A DNA stretch of 64,000 bases, from assembly GCA_008508345.1 (NCBI GenBank), contig QNGE01001706.1, forward strand, positions 77,010-141,009, in the 5' to 3' direction. Every line of letters starts with the position of its first letter. Within the stretch, counting starts at the first letter, position 1. The notes beneath the pieces are model-generated. The model was not told where the DNA came from. It did not search any database and saw only the letters and a list, made by a program, of their open reading frames with translations. Positions 35,936 through 47,587 of the stretch are shown piece by piece. The translations under genes were made by a program, and so were the position numbers. This DNA comes from Paragonimus westermani (taxonomy: Eukaryota > Platyhelminthes > Trematoda > Plagiorchiida > Troglotrematidae).

Positions 35936-36114
35936 CTCAGGTTCGTCAATCAACGAGGCTGGCGTGCCTTTGGTGTACAGCTTAACAGTAATTGGGTTTG
36001 GAACACGAGGGTTGATGGTTGCAAGCGCGATGACACCCTCACCCAATAATATTGTTCGTTCCATGTGTACACAGGCGAACAGGCGACATCGTAATCCATT
36101 TGTGGCCAGCTGGT
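35936..36114 (-). CDS. Synaptotagmin-14/16-like exon: end of C2A
   Basis: The acceptor is gtcccacaaacag|AC, preceded by a pyrimidine-rich tract, and supplies two bases of a split codon. The donor is GAG|GTGAGT in phase 0. It encodes 59 residues: QLATNGLRCRLFACVHMERT, ILLGEGVIALATINP, then ITVKLYTKG. The block LRCRLFACVHMERTILLGE aligns with VRFRLYGVHRMKKEKIVGE of synaptotagmin 14/16 C2A. The spacing from the previous exon's Trp to this block equals the human spacing (14 residues), which fixes the acceptor choice. These family members lack the usual Ca2+-binding aspartates and act in Ca2+-independent membrane trafficking. The open frame extends upstream of the acceptor, so start alternatives exist. 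Confidence 0.8.
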
Positions 36115-37357
36115 CTGTTTGTGGGACAGATTTAACAGCGATACACAAACGGTAGGAAGGCTTTTTGAGATATTGTTGAGTAAATGATTGACCATCACTG
36201 GCTGGATAGTCTGTGATGGTGTGGTGCAAATGAACCGGGGCATGTAAGTCTTTTTATAAAGCATGTACATACGTGACTGGTGTATTATATCAAGTGCAAA
36301 ACGAGTTAGTATTCATTGCAAGTGTACTTCTGCCCAAGTGGTAGCCTGAAGTGTTTATTCAAACGTAATTAAGTCAAATAAAGATAAATGAGAATGTTAT
36401 GAGCAAGGATTGCTGGTTAGTTTGTTCAAACAGTGTGAAAAACACTGGCAAGTGTCTCGGATATTGATTAGATTTGTTGACTTCAAATTTGCTGGGCTTC
36501 AAACTGAAACAGCAGCATATTAATATGGAAAAACTGAGTGAGGAATTGGACGTCATGCAATTGTCACTGGGTTTATCGATTCAAATACAACTGCCTTCAT
36601 ATCTAGCTAAAAGTCAGCCTTGCATTGAAAAATCACACATCCAGTCCCGACGCAAATCTGTATTGCTGTCAAAGAACAACAGTTCACTAACCCACGAACA
36701 GATGCTTAAGCATCAGTCAGCAAAAAAAACGCATTTTAACCTCCGGTCACTGGCCTGATTTCAATTCAGCCCACCAACCACCTGGTTGGCGTAAGCACTT
36801 GAGTACTTGAAGTAACTGAACCAATTTAATTATGCGTTAGTAACAATCCAGATGTAAAGCAGCACTTTCAATGACAAATTTTAGCAGAGCAGTCAAAAAT
36901 CTAAGTGCGCACCATTCACGGCCTGGCACACATTATCAGATGCGTTCTACAAAACGGGAGAGTATAAAGCAAAAAACAGGGTGAAATGTGAAAGTAAGTA
37001 TATAGGGAGAAAATACGGCGGACCTACTCGTTAATCAGTTCAGTAGCACCATGCTAACGATGCTCTTGACGGAGTAGCGGGAAGATCCGTCTTAGGTTTC
37101 CTCTAGATGTTCAGTTTTGCACTTGATCCCTGTTGCAAAATGTTGTACCACGTAGCTCTTACTCAACTCAATGCTTCATCAGAACTGGTTTCGTCCTTGT
37201 TTGAACACGGTAAGGAAAATTAGACTAAAAGAGAGTTAAACTATCATACTGTAATCTGCATCTGTTATCCACTAGTCCACGTGTCATGTGAGTATCGTCG
37301 AATGGAGCCCGTGAGGTTGCTAGCACAAACTGTCAGAACCTGGTTACTGATAGGTAG
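36115..37357. other. Intronic stretch
   Basis: Part of an 11.4-kb intron. A 94-codon plus-strand ORF (36474-36758) contains MEKLSEELDVMQLSLGLSIQ and is somewhat protein-like, but has no recognised domain. Confidence 0.35.
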
Positions 37358-37699
37358 TGTGGCAGGTCTGATAATTCAGAAGAGAACCAACTGAGGACAA
37401 ACAGGGCTCCGACGCGATCTGAACCAGTGATTGAAACGACATACCCCAACGCGGCCAACGCTGTACAACCTGAGCTGGGAGGATTTAGAAGGAGCTAAGA
37501 AACTTCAAATTTGTACTTATTTACTCAACACACCCACTGTGCCATATGGGATCCACTAAAATATCCCAATGATTAACTGTCATGCAAAATTTCCTAAGCA
37601 GTTCATGCTGAAATCCGCTGAAGCCAATTTCTGGAAATGAAATTATATTGCTGATAAGAAATGTGGCAAGTTTGATAATTCGGAAGATAACCAACTGGA
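37358..37699. repeat. Repeat pair around a decayed tRNA-like unit
   Basis: Segments 37358-37395 and 37662-37699 are direct repeats (tgtggcag/aagt-tgataattc-gaaga-aaccaactg). Between them, on the minus strand at about 37420-37480, lies a tRNA-like stretch (cagctcaggttgtacagcgt, then ctggttcagatcg) related to the unit at 21.75 kb, whose right flank also carries ctgccaca. It is probably the same tRNA-derived repeat family. Confidence 0.5.
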
Positions 37700-39917
37700 A
37701 AACTGCTTAAGAAGTCCTTTCTGGGCAGGTAATGCTTCGGAACAGTTCCTGAATTCTGTGTGACACCCGGACCAAACCTGAAAATTTCGGTTCTCCTTGA
37801 GTGCAGCTAATAACTTGCGATCTAAACATCGTTGGCGAGTGCTGCTTGGGCACACAACCAGTTCGAGTAAGCTGATCAGAGGAGCACGTAACGTCCACTA
37901 AGTTTGTTCAGTATACGTTTGAGATGTGTCAGTATCCTGTGACTTATCTCGTATGAATTTCGCTTGAAAATTCTCTGTCTGTCCAGCTGAACTTCGCGGA
38001 CCCCACAGGGAATTCGTTCTTATGAACTCGTGCCTTGCTGTGGAACGTAAGGAATAATTCTTTCGAGTGAAAATTCCCGGCTTATCCATGAAAAATACTG
38101 TGTGGTAAAGAAGCTCGTTTTCGGCCATTCACCATAAGACTAAATAAATCACAAATGTAACAAATTTTACAGGGGAATCATTAAATGGGTTGGCGGGAAA
38201 CGAATGTCACATTGCAACCAACTACCCACTTGAACGATGGGTCTTGGCGAGTTTACAGCACGCGCTATGCCTCACGCTGGAACACGGACGCAAAGCGTCC
38301 AGAGAACATGTTCATCAGATCTGAGTTAGAAGGAGGCAAATCAAATCCAACGAGAAGTTGTTCTGGTGCTTAAACTCGCAGTCTCCATAAGAAGCAGTGC
38401 AGTGTACAAATTAACCAATTTTGTTTGTTGGTGTATACAGCTTGGCCCTTTTAAAAATGCAATTTTAACTGTAAGATAGTCAGCGCTTATGACGACTGGT
38501 TAAAAACAATAAAAAGCACTAGAAGTTAAAAAAATTTGCCCGTAGAACACTGCAAGCTTTAAGCTGGAAGCAGCATTCGTCAGTAAAGTGAGCCTTCTGA
38601 AAGTGATGTTCCACAGTAAGTTTAGGAACAATTGGAAAGCTAAGGCGTTGGAAAGGCGTTGTGAAAGCTGGTTGGTAAATCAGGGCCAATTATTTAAAAC
38701 TATCCGAGTTAGTTTTTATAATGATACATAATATTTCGAAGAGTATACAAAACAGGAATTCGCGTTTATGCAGCATGAGCAAATGCCTTCATATAGACCA
38801 TAGAGAAGTCTTAGCTAAAAGGACGCATCAAGGGTTAGCCAGGTTCACTTCGGATGAATTTTATTTTTTACACTTTGATATTATTTCCATCTTATACCAA
38901 CACTGTTAACGTGTTCGGAACAACTTAGCAGGCTGCTGTCTAGTCGTCAAACAGCCTTGCTTCTCTTTCATCGGCACCGGCAGCAAAGTGCTACATTCTA
39001 CTTTCAGGTTTGTCACGCCTGATTGTAAACCCGGCCATCAGAACTATTTCCTGTTCTAACTAGATCGACGACCCTCACATGCATGGGCACGCATCTACCG
39101 GTCCATCTGGTCAGAAGCGATTAGTGGCCGTTAGACCCGGGTTCTCACGCAGTGGAACAAGAAGCTGACCGCAACTACCTTGAGTTTGCCGTGCAGTGGT
39201 ACCGGCACAATCTGGCTGGTCAGCTGCTCAGCTCTCGATCAGCAGTCCCTAATCTATTGCCCAGCGACAGAGGTAAGTGGAAGATTTGTTTGTAAACACC
39301 AAAATGTTGATTTAACCATGCACGCTTCGGTCATTAGGGTCACGCTGAAAAGTGACCGCAGTGCTTGTCCACTGGCACGTCCCGCTTGCGCGGCCGTTTT
39401 CCTCCAAAGTAATTCTGCTCACACGATTTGTACCCAAACAACATATATTACTAGGTTTTTATAAGTAGGGCGTTTTGAAGAATAAAAGCTGATACGACAT
39501 TCATGGCTATTTCAATCACTCAACCTTGCTGCCAACGTGAGTAGCCATCGCCAGGAGCGTTATCGCGGAAATCACGCCAACAAAAAAAATACCGAAAGCA
39601 AGTGAAGGAAACAGCGTTTGGGTAAACATGCACTGTAAGTAACTAATCGAATCAACTGCCTGTTAGGCAATAATAAGAATACCATAGATTCAAGCAGCTT
39701 TGCCTATGAGCATTGCAGCTTAACGCTAGGGTGACCACAGAATGCGTCCTCCATGGACAGAACAAACTCTTTTGAATACGTTTTCGAAGCGTCGGTCAAT
39801 TTTTACTGCAGGAATATCCCAGAAAAGTGCCCAAACCATGTGTGGGATTAAAAAAAACGAACTCAAATCTTAATGTCAAATTGCGTTTTCATTCCGATTG
39901 TTTAGAACGTGTATATT
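37700..39917. other. Intronic stretch
   Basis: No feature was recognised. Confidence 0.4.
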
Positions 39918-40114
39918 GGTTGGAGGCATCCGATTCGGATTAGCCAGTCACGGTGACCGAAGTCAAAAGACGCCCGCGGTTGAACACAACCGCAATTGGC
40001 TTACGTTGCGTAACTTGCGGTTTCGGTCACACACCACTTATCTAGTGTAAACCCTAAGGAATAAGACCGGTCGATGTGTGAGTGGAGCCGGCCAATGCTG
40101 GTTAGCCAGTTAAT
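39918..40114 (+). repeat. Dispersed repeat R1, copy 2
   Basis: Second copy of the element at 8977-9190, same orientation and nearly the same length, with scattered substitutions (ggaggcatccgattcggatt, ggaataagaccgg, caatgctggttagccagtta). Confidence 0.85.
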
Positions 40115-40654
40115 TTTGCTCAGACGTACTAAGATTTCGCCTCCGTTTCTCACTTTGACTGCTCCCAGTTCCATAAGGATCCCTCATGGCTGCTTCCCTT
40201 CAGAGAGTATAGTTACATTACTTCAAAACGTTCAGGTGTATTGTTTTTTAAAAATGGCGTATTTCTTCAGGAACATATCGGGGACTCTTTGGAGAGTTTT
40301 GCGTCATAAAAGTATCCTTCTCCACCTCGTTTGTATCCCTCTTATTATTCCTGGTAACCTCTGCGCTTCACTTAATGGAGTAATTGTCAGACAGGTCGGT
40401 TATGTTGAACTGCTTATTTTTTCGAACAAAATAGGCAAAATTTGATCAATTACACTTCTACACACAAGCTATCAGATATCGATCGTCACCTTTGGTGTTC
40501 GTTGATAAACATGAGCAGCCTGATGAGGATGTGTGGATTCGGGTGAACGACGAAAGGTCACGCACACTGTCCAGGCAGAAGTAGCAACTGTGCCAAATGA
40601 CATGCACTCAAGAGACGTCAGTTAATCAATTGGTAATGTGATACTGTTAGAAAA
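40115..40654. other. Intronic stretch
   Basis: No supported feature. The 123-codon ORF starting in R1 (40074-40445) looks random. Confidence 0.35.
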
Positions 40655-40800
40655 TCCCTGCCGTAACAACGACATGTGCTACTGACGAGCTCTAACAAAG
40701 GCAAACCTTAAGTACAATGCTTATCTGAAATGGATCCGTCTGAAATCCTATGGAAATATGAAGGCAGTGATGAGTTATGGGACATTTTCAAGGAATATCC
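40655..40800 (+). mobile_element. Decayed hammerhead SINE (copy C)
   Basis: The ribozyme region reads tgtgctaCTGACGAGCTCTA and then acaaaggcAAAcctta. The core start is preserved but GAAA is CAAA (G12 lost), stem II pairs badly and stem III is gone. Tail traces follow (tgaaggcagtgatgagttatggga). Confidence 0.6.
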
Positions 40801-42060
40801 GAACATTAAAGTTGGTGAAGTAGGCCTTGAGAAAACTAGCGCTTTCCATTACAGGCAAACCTGGATGCAATTTGTATGCCACCGATGACCATGGTGTGAC
40901 TGGATCCTAATAACTGCTTGGTCACATGTACCTACTACCGTACTGCCTCAAAACGTAGACAGTTAAGGAATCACTTAAAATCGAGTAAAATTCTTCCTTT
41001 CTAATAGAGTCTGCTTGACGGCTTTTATCGAAGTAAATTATGAGTGTCAAACTGTTCATCTCTCAAGACATTTTGACACGGATTTTGATTCCTCCTCAGG
41101 TGCTTGTGAGCGACATTGTTCAGTCTTGCCTTGTCAGCTTTATTTGTGCAATATCTTACCACTATGTACAATTGATTAACCTTGACTAGTTGGGAATAAG
41201 GTTCAGTTTTTACAGTGTTCTCAAAACGAGAACCAGCTACTGCCTTTTACATCACGTGATATTTCAAAGAACAAAATCGTTTAGTTAAGGTGTCATTACA
41301 GTCTTTATTGAAAATGATTACGGAATTTTCCGAATTCTGACCACTGCGAAATAACCAACACACACATTTGACCTGGACGAAAAATTCAGACAGACGTTCC
41401 CCTAAGTTGCGTTGCGTTTCACTCTCAGTCATAGGCCATGGTAATTCTGGAACCCCCTCTCCCCTTTGTGACTGCATTTATGTATCCAGCAGATTGCACG
41501 TAAAAAGATAAATCAGAATACTCACTGCTTCTGAGCTTGTTTGTCTGGTACTTTTTTACCGCTCATTTATGGAGAGCCTTATTTTGCATTCCGGACAGGC
41601 AACGTGAGCAAGCGCTGCGTTGGAATAAAGCATGGGGTTAAGTACTAAGTTACTTTTGAAATTTAGTTACTACGACTTTTCTGCAAAACTAATACGTTTC
41701 ACAAAAGAAATCTTTTTTGCTCACCGTTGTAGGTGCTGCACTTGTGGTGATTGTGCACCTCAACGCTAGGGAGAATACTTAATTGGTGCCATTTGAAGGG
41801 AACAGCAGGTAAATTCCGTACTGTTGAGTTGTTGTTTTCTACTTTCTGGGATCGAACGATCTGCAGTTTTCTAATACCACACCTGACTACTGTTAAAGGC
41901 ATACTTTTCACCAGTTGCATCCCCTTGGTGGAATACAAATCACAGATCTCCATATTTTAGCGTCAATCTCAGCATTTGTGGACAACACTAGCGTAACACT
42001 GGAGATGGCAGCGGATTCTCTGCGCGAAAGGCTCACTGAGATTCAACAGTTTCACTTCAG
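40801..42060. other. Intronic stretch
   Basis: No supported feature. Confidence 0.4.
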
Positions 42061-42168
42061 ATGACGCGGTTCAACAACTACAACTAGCTTCCATCTTTTC
42101 AATGCGAATTTGTCAGAATTCTGAGGTGGTGCACGTATACACTGGCGAGGCAACGTGTCAGACCTGCC
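42061..42168 (+). CDS. Possible plus-strand exon or retrocopy fragment
   Basis: After cacttcag the plus strand reads DAVQQLQLASIFSMRICQNS and EVVHVYTGEATCQTCRHPED before a TGA. The preceding ATG frame (MAADSLRERLTEIQQFHF) would connect to it with a one-base shift. The text looks like protein, with a Cys pair, but I recognise no family. The minus strand is also open here (42052-42444). It may be an antisense gene exon, an old retrocopy, or chance. Confidence 0.25.
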
Positions 42169-42170
42169 GG

Positions 42171-43847
42171 CACCCAGAAGACAGATGAGATGTAGGTGGT
42201 TGAACTGTGTTGATGTGATGATCAAAGATTCTAGCATGGTAAGTTGCAGATAACAACACGTTCGAATTTTGTTTACGTCAGTCGGAACGGTACGGCTACA
42301 TCTATTCACCAGTGTCCTGGTCACTTTGGTGCAATTGATCCGGCAGCCGTCAAACAAGTGAAACCTCCGTGACTCACGCAGTGGTGGGCGCTTGTATATC
42401 TTACAAGTTGTATTACCGATTGAACCTCCGGAAAAAGTTACCATCCGAAATACGGTGAAATCGTACCTGTGTCAACCGTTCCCGGTCTTCTGTTTCTACT
42501 CTGCCGAGGCTAACATTAGGCCCGAGTTATATCACTGCCAACTGTTAATGCAGTCATTTTGACCATAACAGTTAGGCCTCGTTCATGAATGACGAATTGT
42601 GGCTGCGTATCATTGCTTTGCAGCAATCAGCTGCTAGACGCATGTACAACGATGCATACTGTAATCAGCACAAAGAGAACACGAAGTTCGCGAAGTGACT
42701 GTACTTAGCACACTTTTCAATCACAAACGTGTTGCACTTGAAACTGAATAAACGAACTGTTAACTGGAAAAAAATGAACAACTACTGCTGGTTTCCTATG
42801 GTTACCTTGACCCTAGTTAGGAAAACCGAAGCAAACGTAATGTAACAGTGACGTCTCTCTGAGAAATCAGTGGAGAGTTGTAGCAACTGATTGACAAGGC
42901 TGTAATAAACGAGCGTTTTTGGCCGGCTGCTCGGTGCGATCACACGGAATGATCAAACTACTTCGGCCGTGTCGGGTCAGAGTTAACGGATTAGCGATCG
43001 ATAAGGCCGAGCCTTGGTTGGAGGAGCCACATCGGTTGATGATCCTTGGTCTATCTCTCCACCCGCCCGTCCAACTATCCTATTTGTCATGTTTTGGGTC
43101 TCCGTCACGGCCCCCAAGCCCAATGTCAAGACAACAGGGAGCATACCCAACGGCCACGCCCCTAACCGTGTCGGGTGAGCAAATGGGCCCATCAAACCAC
43201 TGAAACCACAGCCTAATGAGCTGACTGTAGGTGAGGTATTGTACGTGCAGTCCCAGCACCGTGGCTTGGCCCATCTGCCCAGCGTTTTGACCACCATGTA
43301 CCACCATAAAAAATGACTGCTCACGCACACGTTTCTGTAACCGTTTCAGCCCTCGAAGGGTAATACAAGAGTGAGAACTGGTATGTGCTGGTGATTACAA
43401 ATGAACAATCTAAAAATACGTTATTTCCCTAACTGAGTGTGCGATCACCAACCGATAGGTACTAAAAAACCGTATTCACGAACGAATCAGATTCAGGCAT
43501 ATCCGAAAGACCAACCACAATCTAACAACTTTTCCATAAAATTTGAGGCAGGTCACGCTGCGTTTTTAGGTTGATCACGCTGTGTGGACTTTAAAGTGAA
43601 GTATTATAGCCATGCTGTGAAAACAGTAAGTGTTGATTGGCACTTCGCACTTGGGTGGCCTCGCAACTAAGCCGCCTCGTTGCGCCTCCTGTTAACATGT
43701 TTTACTTGACCATTTTGTCTGTGATGAAGGCAACGTGCTGTTTTCGAGATTCTCACGGGCATCTCATTAAGAAATGTCTTCCAACTTGAGGTGTTCACTC
43801 TTCAGAAACCTGTAGTGTCTTAAAAAATGAACAAAATGGACCGTACT
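42171..43847. other. Intronic stretch with a GC-rich block
   Basis: About 42940-43330 is GC-rich and open on both strands (proline/serine-rich on plus, glycine-rich on minus), which suggests base composition rather than coding. It may be part of an unidentified repeat. Nothing else was seen. Confidence 0.35.
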
Positions 43848-43851
43848 ATAA

Positions 43852-44379
43852 TGTAGCGAGAAGGCGTCCAATAAAGCACAATCTTTATTGTCCAAACCGC
43901 TAGTCACATGCAACGCGCGCTCTCTCGTTTATAAGTCGCAATTCCAACCCGCAGCACCCCCCGGTTTCCGTTCACACGTCGTGTGCACTTCTAACCGGTT
44001 TACGTGCGTGACCGGTGCCTTCTATCGGAGGGTTTTTCGCTTGCCATTCCTCGTCTGTTTGTCCGATTCCGTTGCGCGATGGCTCGTCCGGCCGATCGTG
44101 CTGTCCGCCATCCACCCAATGTTGGCCTTGACCGTATTCCAACATCGTGTCGAGATGTTCCTCTGAATGTTGTAAAAACGACGCCTCCGATCTGGCCGTC
44201 TGTCGTATTTCGCCTGCCCTGCCTCGCCCGTTGGTCCGATCTAGTCGAGCGATGACTCATCCGGTCGCGCACGTTGTCCTTGGTCCGATCGCGGCAGTTT
44301 TTCGAACGTACCTCCCCCACGTTGAGGTATTCGGCCGAGCGTTCGAAAGCTCACACCCCCGACCTGGCAATCCACCACA
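43852..44379 (+). repeat. 528-bp solo LTR, family 2 (copy 1)
   Basis: It begins TGTAGCGAGAAGG and ends CCACCACA. It is flanked by the 4-bp target duplication ATAA (43848-43851 and 44380-44383). The reverse complement at 60411-60938 is a second copy of the same length. An AATAAA lies at the 5' end of the LTR (ccaataaagcacaatcttta). No internal element sequence adjoins either end. The CpG-rich body explains overlapping open frames on both strands, which I regard as non-coding. Confidence 0.85.
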
Positions 44380-44383
44380 ATAA

Positions 44384-44990
44384 CACTGGCTCCAGAACAA
44401 ATTGGCGGACCGCTACGAATGCTTCGTCGTAAGGAAGCAATCATTGACACCGGGACCATTTTTTTGCAGATGAACTGTACACAGTATGAAGATATTACTG
44501 GCACTATTAGCCAGAACTGGTTACATCTTCCGGATGTATGCTTATTGGTCCCCTTTGCAGTGTTATGTTACAGCCATTTGTACATAACGTGAAATAAATA
44601 TTCCGTCCTCGTGCTCAGCGGTTTTTGCAGACATTACGTCAGGTTAACGCGTGCCTGTGGATGATGACTTAATGCGTCGTGTGCTGAAGTATCCAATCTA
44701 CAGTATATCACCACACATGAACCAAAACGGTACCTTGATTAGACGGAAACCTACGAAGTATGCGAATTCGCCAGTAACAGATACAGACGCGCTGTTCGAC
44801 AGATAGGTCGACATTATTGTCAAGCAGAGATAAACTGAAAAGAAAGCATTAGAACATAAACCGTAGATTCGCAAGGGATTCTCAAAATGTTCGCCACGGT
44901 TCTGCCTACACGAAGACATTCTTACTAGGCACGATGATAACACATGCTACGAAGTGGCCTCAGCGATCGTGTTGCATTACAAGATTATGA
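44384..44990. other. Intronic stretch
   Basis: No supported feature. Confidence 0.4.
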
Positions 44991-45790
44991 TCATTTTTAG
45001 TTCTTCCAGTGAGTGTGGACGTTCTCTGCGGACTCTGCATTTGAAGTAGGCCCAAAGAAAAAAATCCAGTGAAGAAATATCCGGCGACCGTGGGAGCCAG
45101 TGCCTCAGTTCACCGTGACCGATTGAACGTCACCGGAATGCCTCATCTAGATGTGCTCGTGCACACAGTATATACTGTTACTGCGTCATCCGGTTCAGAC
45201 CAAAGGTAGTTGAGTACTCCTAGTTTCCCCAGTGCCGGTACAACATTCTACCGCAGTATCTGCAATTAAGAGTGTCTGACTTAGTAAGTGATTATCCGAA
45301 TGAATGTTTGACCTGTTAGGCTTTTACCAAAAAAGACAGACCTGATAGTCCACGTTTCAACAAGCCCAACTCATATCGTAATCTTTGAGCTCTGTTGACG
45401 TCGGAATGGAGCGAACCGACGGGAGTCGTTGATGTGACAAAAATGAAGCTTCGGCAAGAATCCTTTCAGACAGAATATTGGATACTGTAGATTACGTATC
45501 CCTTTCTGATATACGCCATGCACCGAATGACTCGCGTTCGTCCGCCTGCGTTAATCGGAACCTGTGTAACCGATCCTCCAGGTGTGGCTGATACTTGTAT
45601 CTTTTGAGTATCCTCTGTACAGTGGGAGTCGAGGTGTTACACTCCTGATCGAGTCGACTGACACTCTTTTTGGGACTATATTTTACATGTCGCAGAACAC
45701 CACTGGCAGAACAATCATCTGTTGATACATGCAGTCGACTACTTCATGGTAAGTCATGAACACTGCCCGCTGCATCAAAATTTTTTATTG
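44991..45790 (-). pseudogene. Mariner/IS630-type transposase remnant
   Basis: Minus-strand frames give, in order: SPKKSVSRLDQECNTSTPTV followed by QRILKRYKYQPHLE (DNA-binding helix-turn-helix and linker; compare RRSTRRLSQE-GVS---VQRILK); ILAEASFL (near the first catalytic Asp, now lost); ARAHLDEAFR with RSIGHGELRHW; and LPRSPDISSLDFFLWAYFKC with RPHSLEELK, which matches the very conserved WPPRSPDL-PLDFFLWGY-K block near the third catalytic residue. Several stops interrupt it. No terminal inverted repeats were identified, so the element ends are unknown. Confidence 0.8.
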
Positions 45791-47481
45791 GCCTTTAAAC
45801 TGATTTGCATGTAGGGGATCGCGTGTCCAAGTGTCATGCTTTAGACCCCAGCGGCCTCCACATTTTCATTACAGGCTGCATATATGAAATACGTTGTTCA
45901 GTTGTCATGATACCGACACGTCGCCACCTTACTTGTAATCGAGGAGGTTGCTCTGGTTTCAGCCGGGTAATTCGTTCAAACCAAGTTGGTCGTGGTTGTT
46001 TTGTCTCCAGCCTAGCGTTGCTTCTCAAGCGCTGAAACGTGTATGAGCAGCCGGGTGTCGTCAATTGCTGACCGTGTCAGGTAAGGCACTGGGCTGATTG
46101 AGTCAAGCGCTCCTACTGTAAATGCACACACAATACCTTATCTGCGGCCAGATAATCTGGCTGAGGTTTCAGCGGTTTGTTGCGCCCGCTCGCTCACCCG
46201 ACAAGGTTAGGGGGTTTGACCGTTGGGTATAAGCTCTTTAGTCTGAGCTCAGGATTTTGTGGCCGAGACGGAGTTCCGGGTCAATCGGTATGTTTCGCTG
46301 CAGCTGCAGGTGAGCAGATGGATAAAATGACTGATCAAGATAACACGCTAGGGTAACTTCCTGGTGCGTGCAATGAGAAGTAGTCGGGCAGCGCGATGTT
46401 GTAAACCCAATCCGAGACTTCGGTTTAACCTTGCCACGGGGTCCTTTCCTCTTTTGGGCAGCCCAACGGAAACTGCGTTCCTCTGCCCACACGCAAGTAG
46501 GTGTTGTGTTGAATGGATATGTCCGATTAATTATTCGAATGTAACACTTTTCATTGATCATAATCCTTCCTTTATTGTTTCGGTATTGCATATTTTCCTA
46601 GCTCTGTAGAACAGTGTTCGAACTAGAGAAAGTTTGTGCCCCATCGGCGTGAAATACCGACCGGGTCCACAGGCTTTCGGTTTACTGCACGTCTTAATTT
46701 CCCATCAGAATTTCTGATAATTAGCACATCAAAAAAGTCCACCGAGTTTTGTTCTCACACAAATCAAACGAATATCGATATGGTGTCAGGTAAACTTGTT
46801 CAGGAGGTTCACAAGGTGATTATGTTGTTTCATCATCTCAGTATCATCCATATGTCTCTTGTGAGCAGCATTCTTCTTGCAGTTTCATCGTGAAAATACC
46901 AGAAAGCAACGGACCCACCGAGTTTTCACTGCTACCCTGTCGACTTGTTTCAACACATCAGCGCTGAAATAAAAGTTGGAATTCTGTGTGCACAAAAGTA
47001 TCAGACCATTGAGGATCAGCGCTGGTACATATTTTGAACACGGATAAGCCAAAACCGTCACATGAAAAATTGACTGCTTCAGTAAGAGGTAGGTTAGGGA
47101 ACAGTGTCGAACATCAAGAGTGCACGCTTTCGTGTTGGATATGTCGACCACTTCAAGAGCTGGCAAGAACACTTGAGTATACCGGAGAGTATGTTTTGAC
47201 AATTCATTTCTTATAGATCTGAGAATGTTTACCTGATCAAGTCTACGGTGGATTTAGAAAATCAGGTTAATTGCTCATTTGTTTCCAGTTAACAGATTGT
47301 TTATTTTAAATGTTAATTGTTGTACGTTTGCGATTGAAAGAAGAGTACAAAGTGAAGTCACCTCGCGAACTTCATGTTCTTTTGTTGCTAACCGTGCCGA
47401 TAAAAAAAGAAACAAATTGTCTCATATTCTGTAGACAGATATCCAAAGTGTATAGACCATGTTATCAAGTAGACGACTTAC
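45791..47481. other. Intronic stretch
   Basis: The first 250 bp may hold more of the transposon (minus-strand MTTEQRISYMQPVMKMW at about 45840-45900 resembles a transposase start), but this is weak. Nothing else is supported. Confidence 0.35.
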
Positions 47482-47587
47482 TTTTAGCTAACTTTGTTTG
47501 CCACATATCATCAAATTGTGGATTCGGTCCCACACGCAGCTTGCTTTCAAACTCTTCAGTTCCGTCAGGAATGATGGCGAGTGTGAC
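47482..47587 (-). CDS. Synaptotagmin-14/16-like exon: middle of C2A
   Basis: The acceptor is aatattttttag|GTC (phase 0) and the donor is CTAAAA|GTAAGT (phase 1). It encodes 35 residues: VTLAIIPDGTEEFESKLRVG, then PNPQFDDMWQTKLAK. This is the C2 beta-strand pair that reads VHLVLLP ... TSIQRGPCPVFTETFKF in synaptotagmin 14/16. The phase joins exactly to 52625-52774 upstream and 35936-36114 downstream. No Ca2+-coordinating Asp cluster is present, as expected for this subfamily. Confidence 0.85.

Noticed and set aside
36114..36216. Longer version of the C2A exon starting after ccatcacag at about 36216
   Set aside because: It would insert 34 residues into the C2A domain. The acceptor at 36114 gives the exact family spacing and has a better pyrimidine tract.
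40514..40558. CTGATGAGG followed later by CGAAAGG, as a further hammerhead
   Set aside because: The bases between cannot form a stem II and no stem III or cleavage triplet follows.
42919..43330. Pro/Ser-rich ORF on plus and Gly-rich ORF on minus
   Set aside because: Both strands are open at once in GC-rich sequence, with no splice sites and no domain.
43888..44504. Several overlapping ORFs of about 80-106 codons on both strands
   Set aside because: They lie in a CpG-rich solo LTR with matching target duplications. Open frames on both strands come from base composition.
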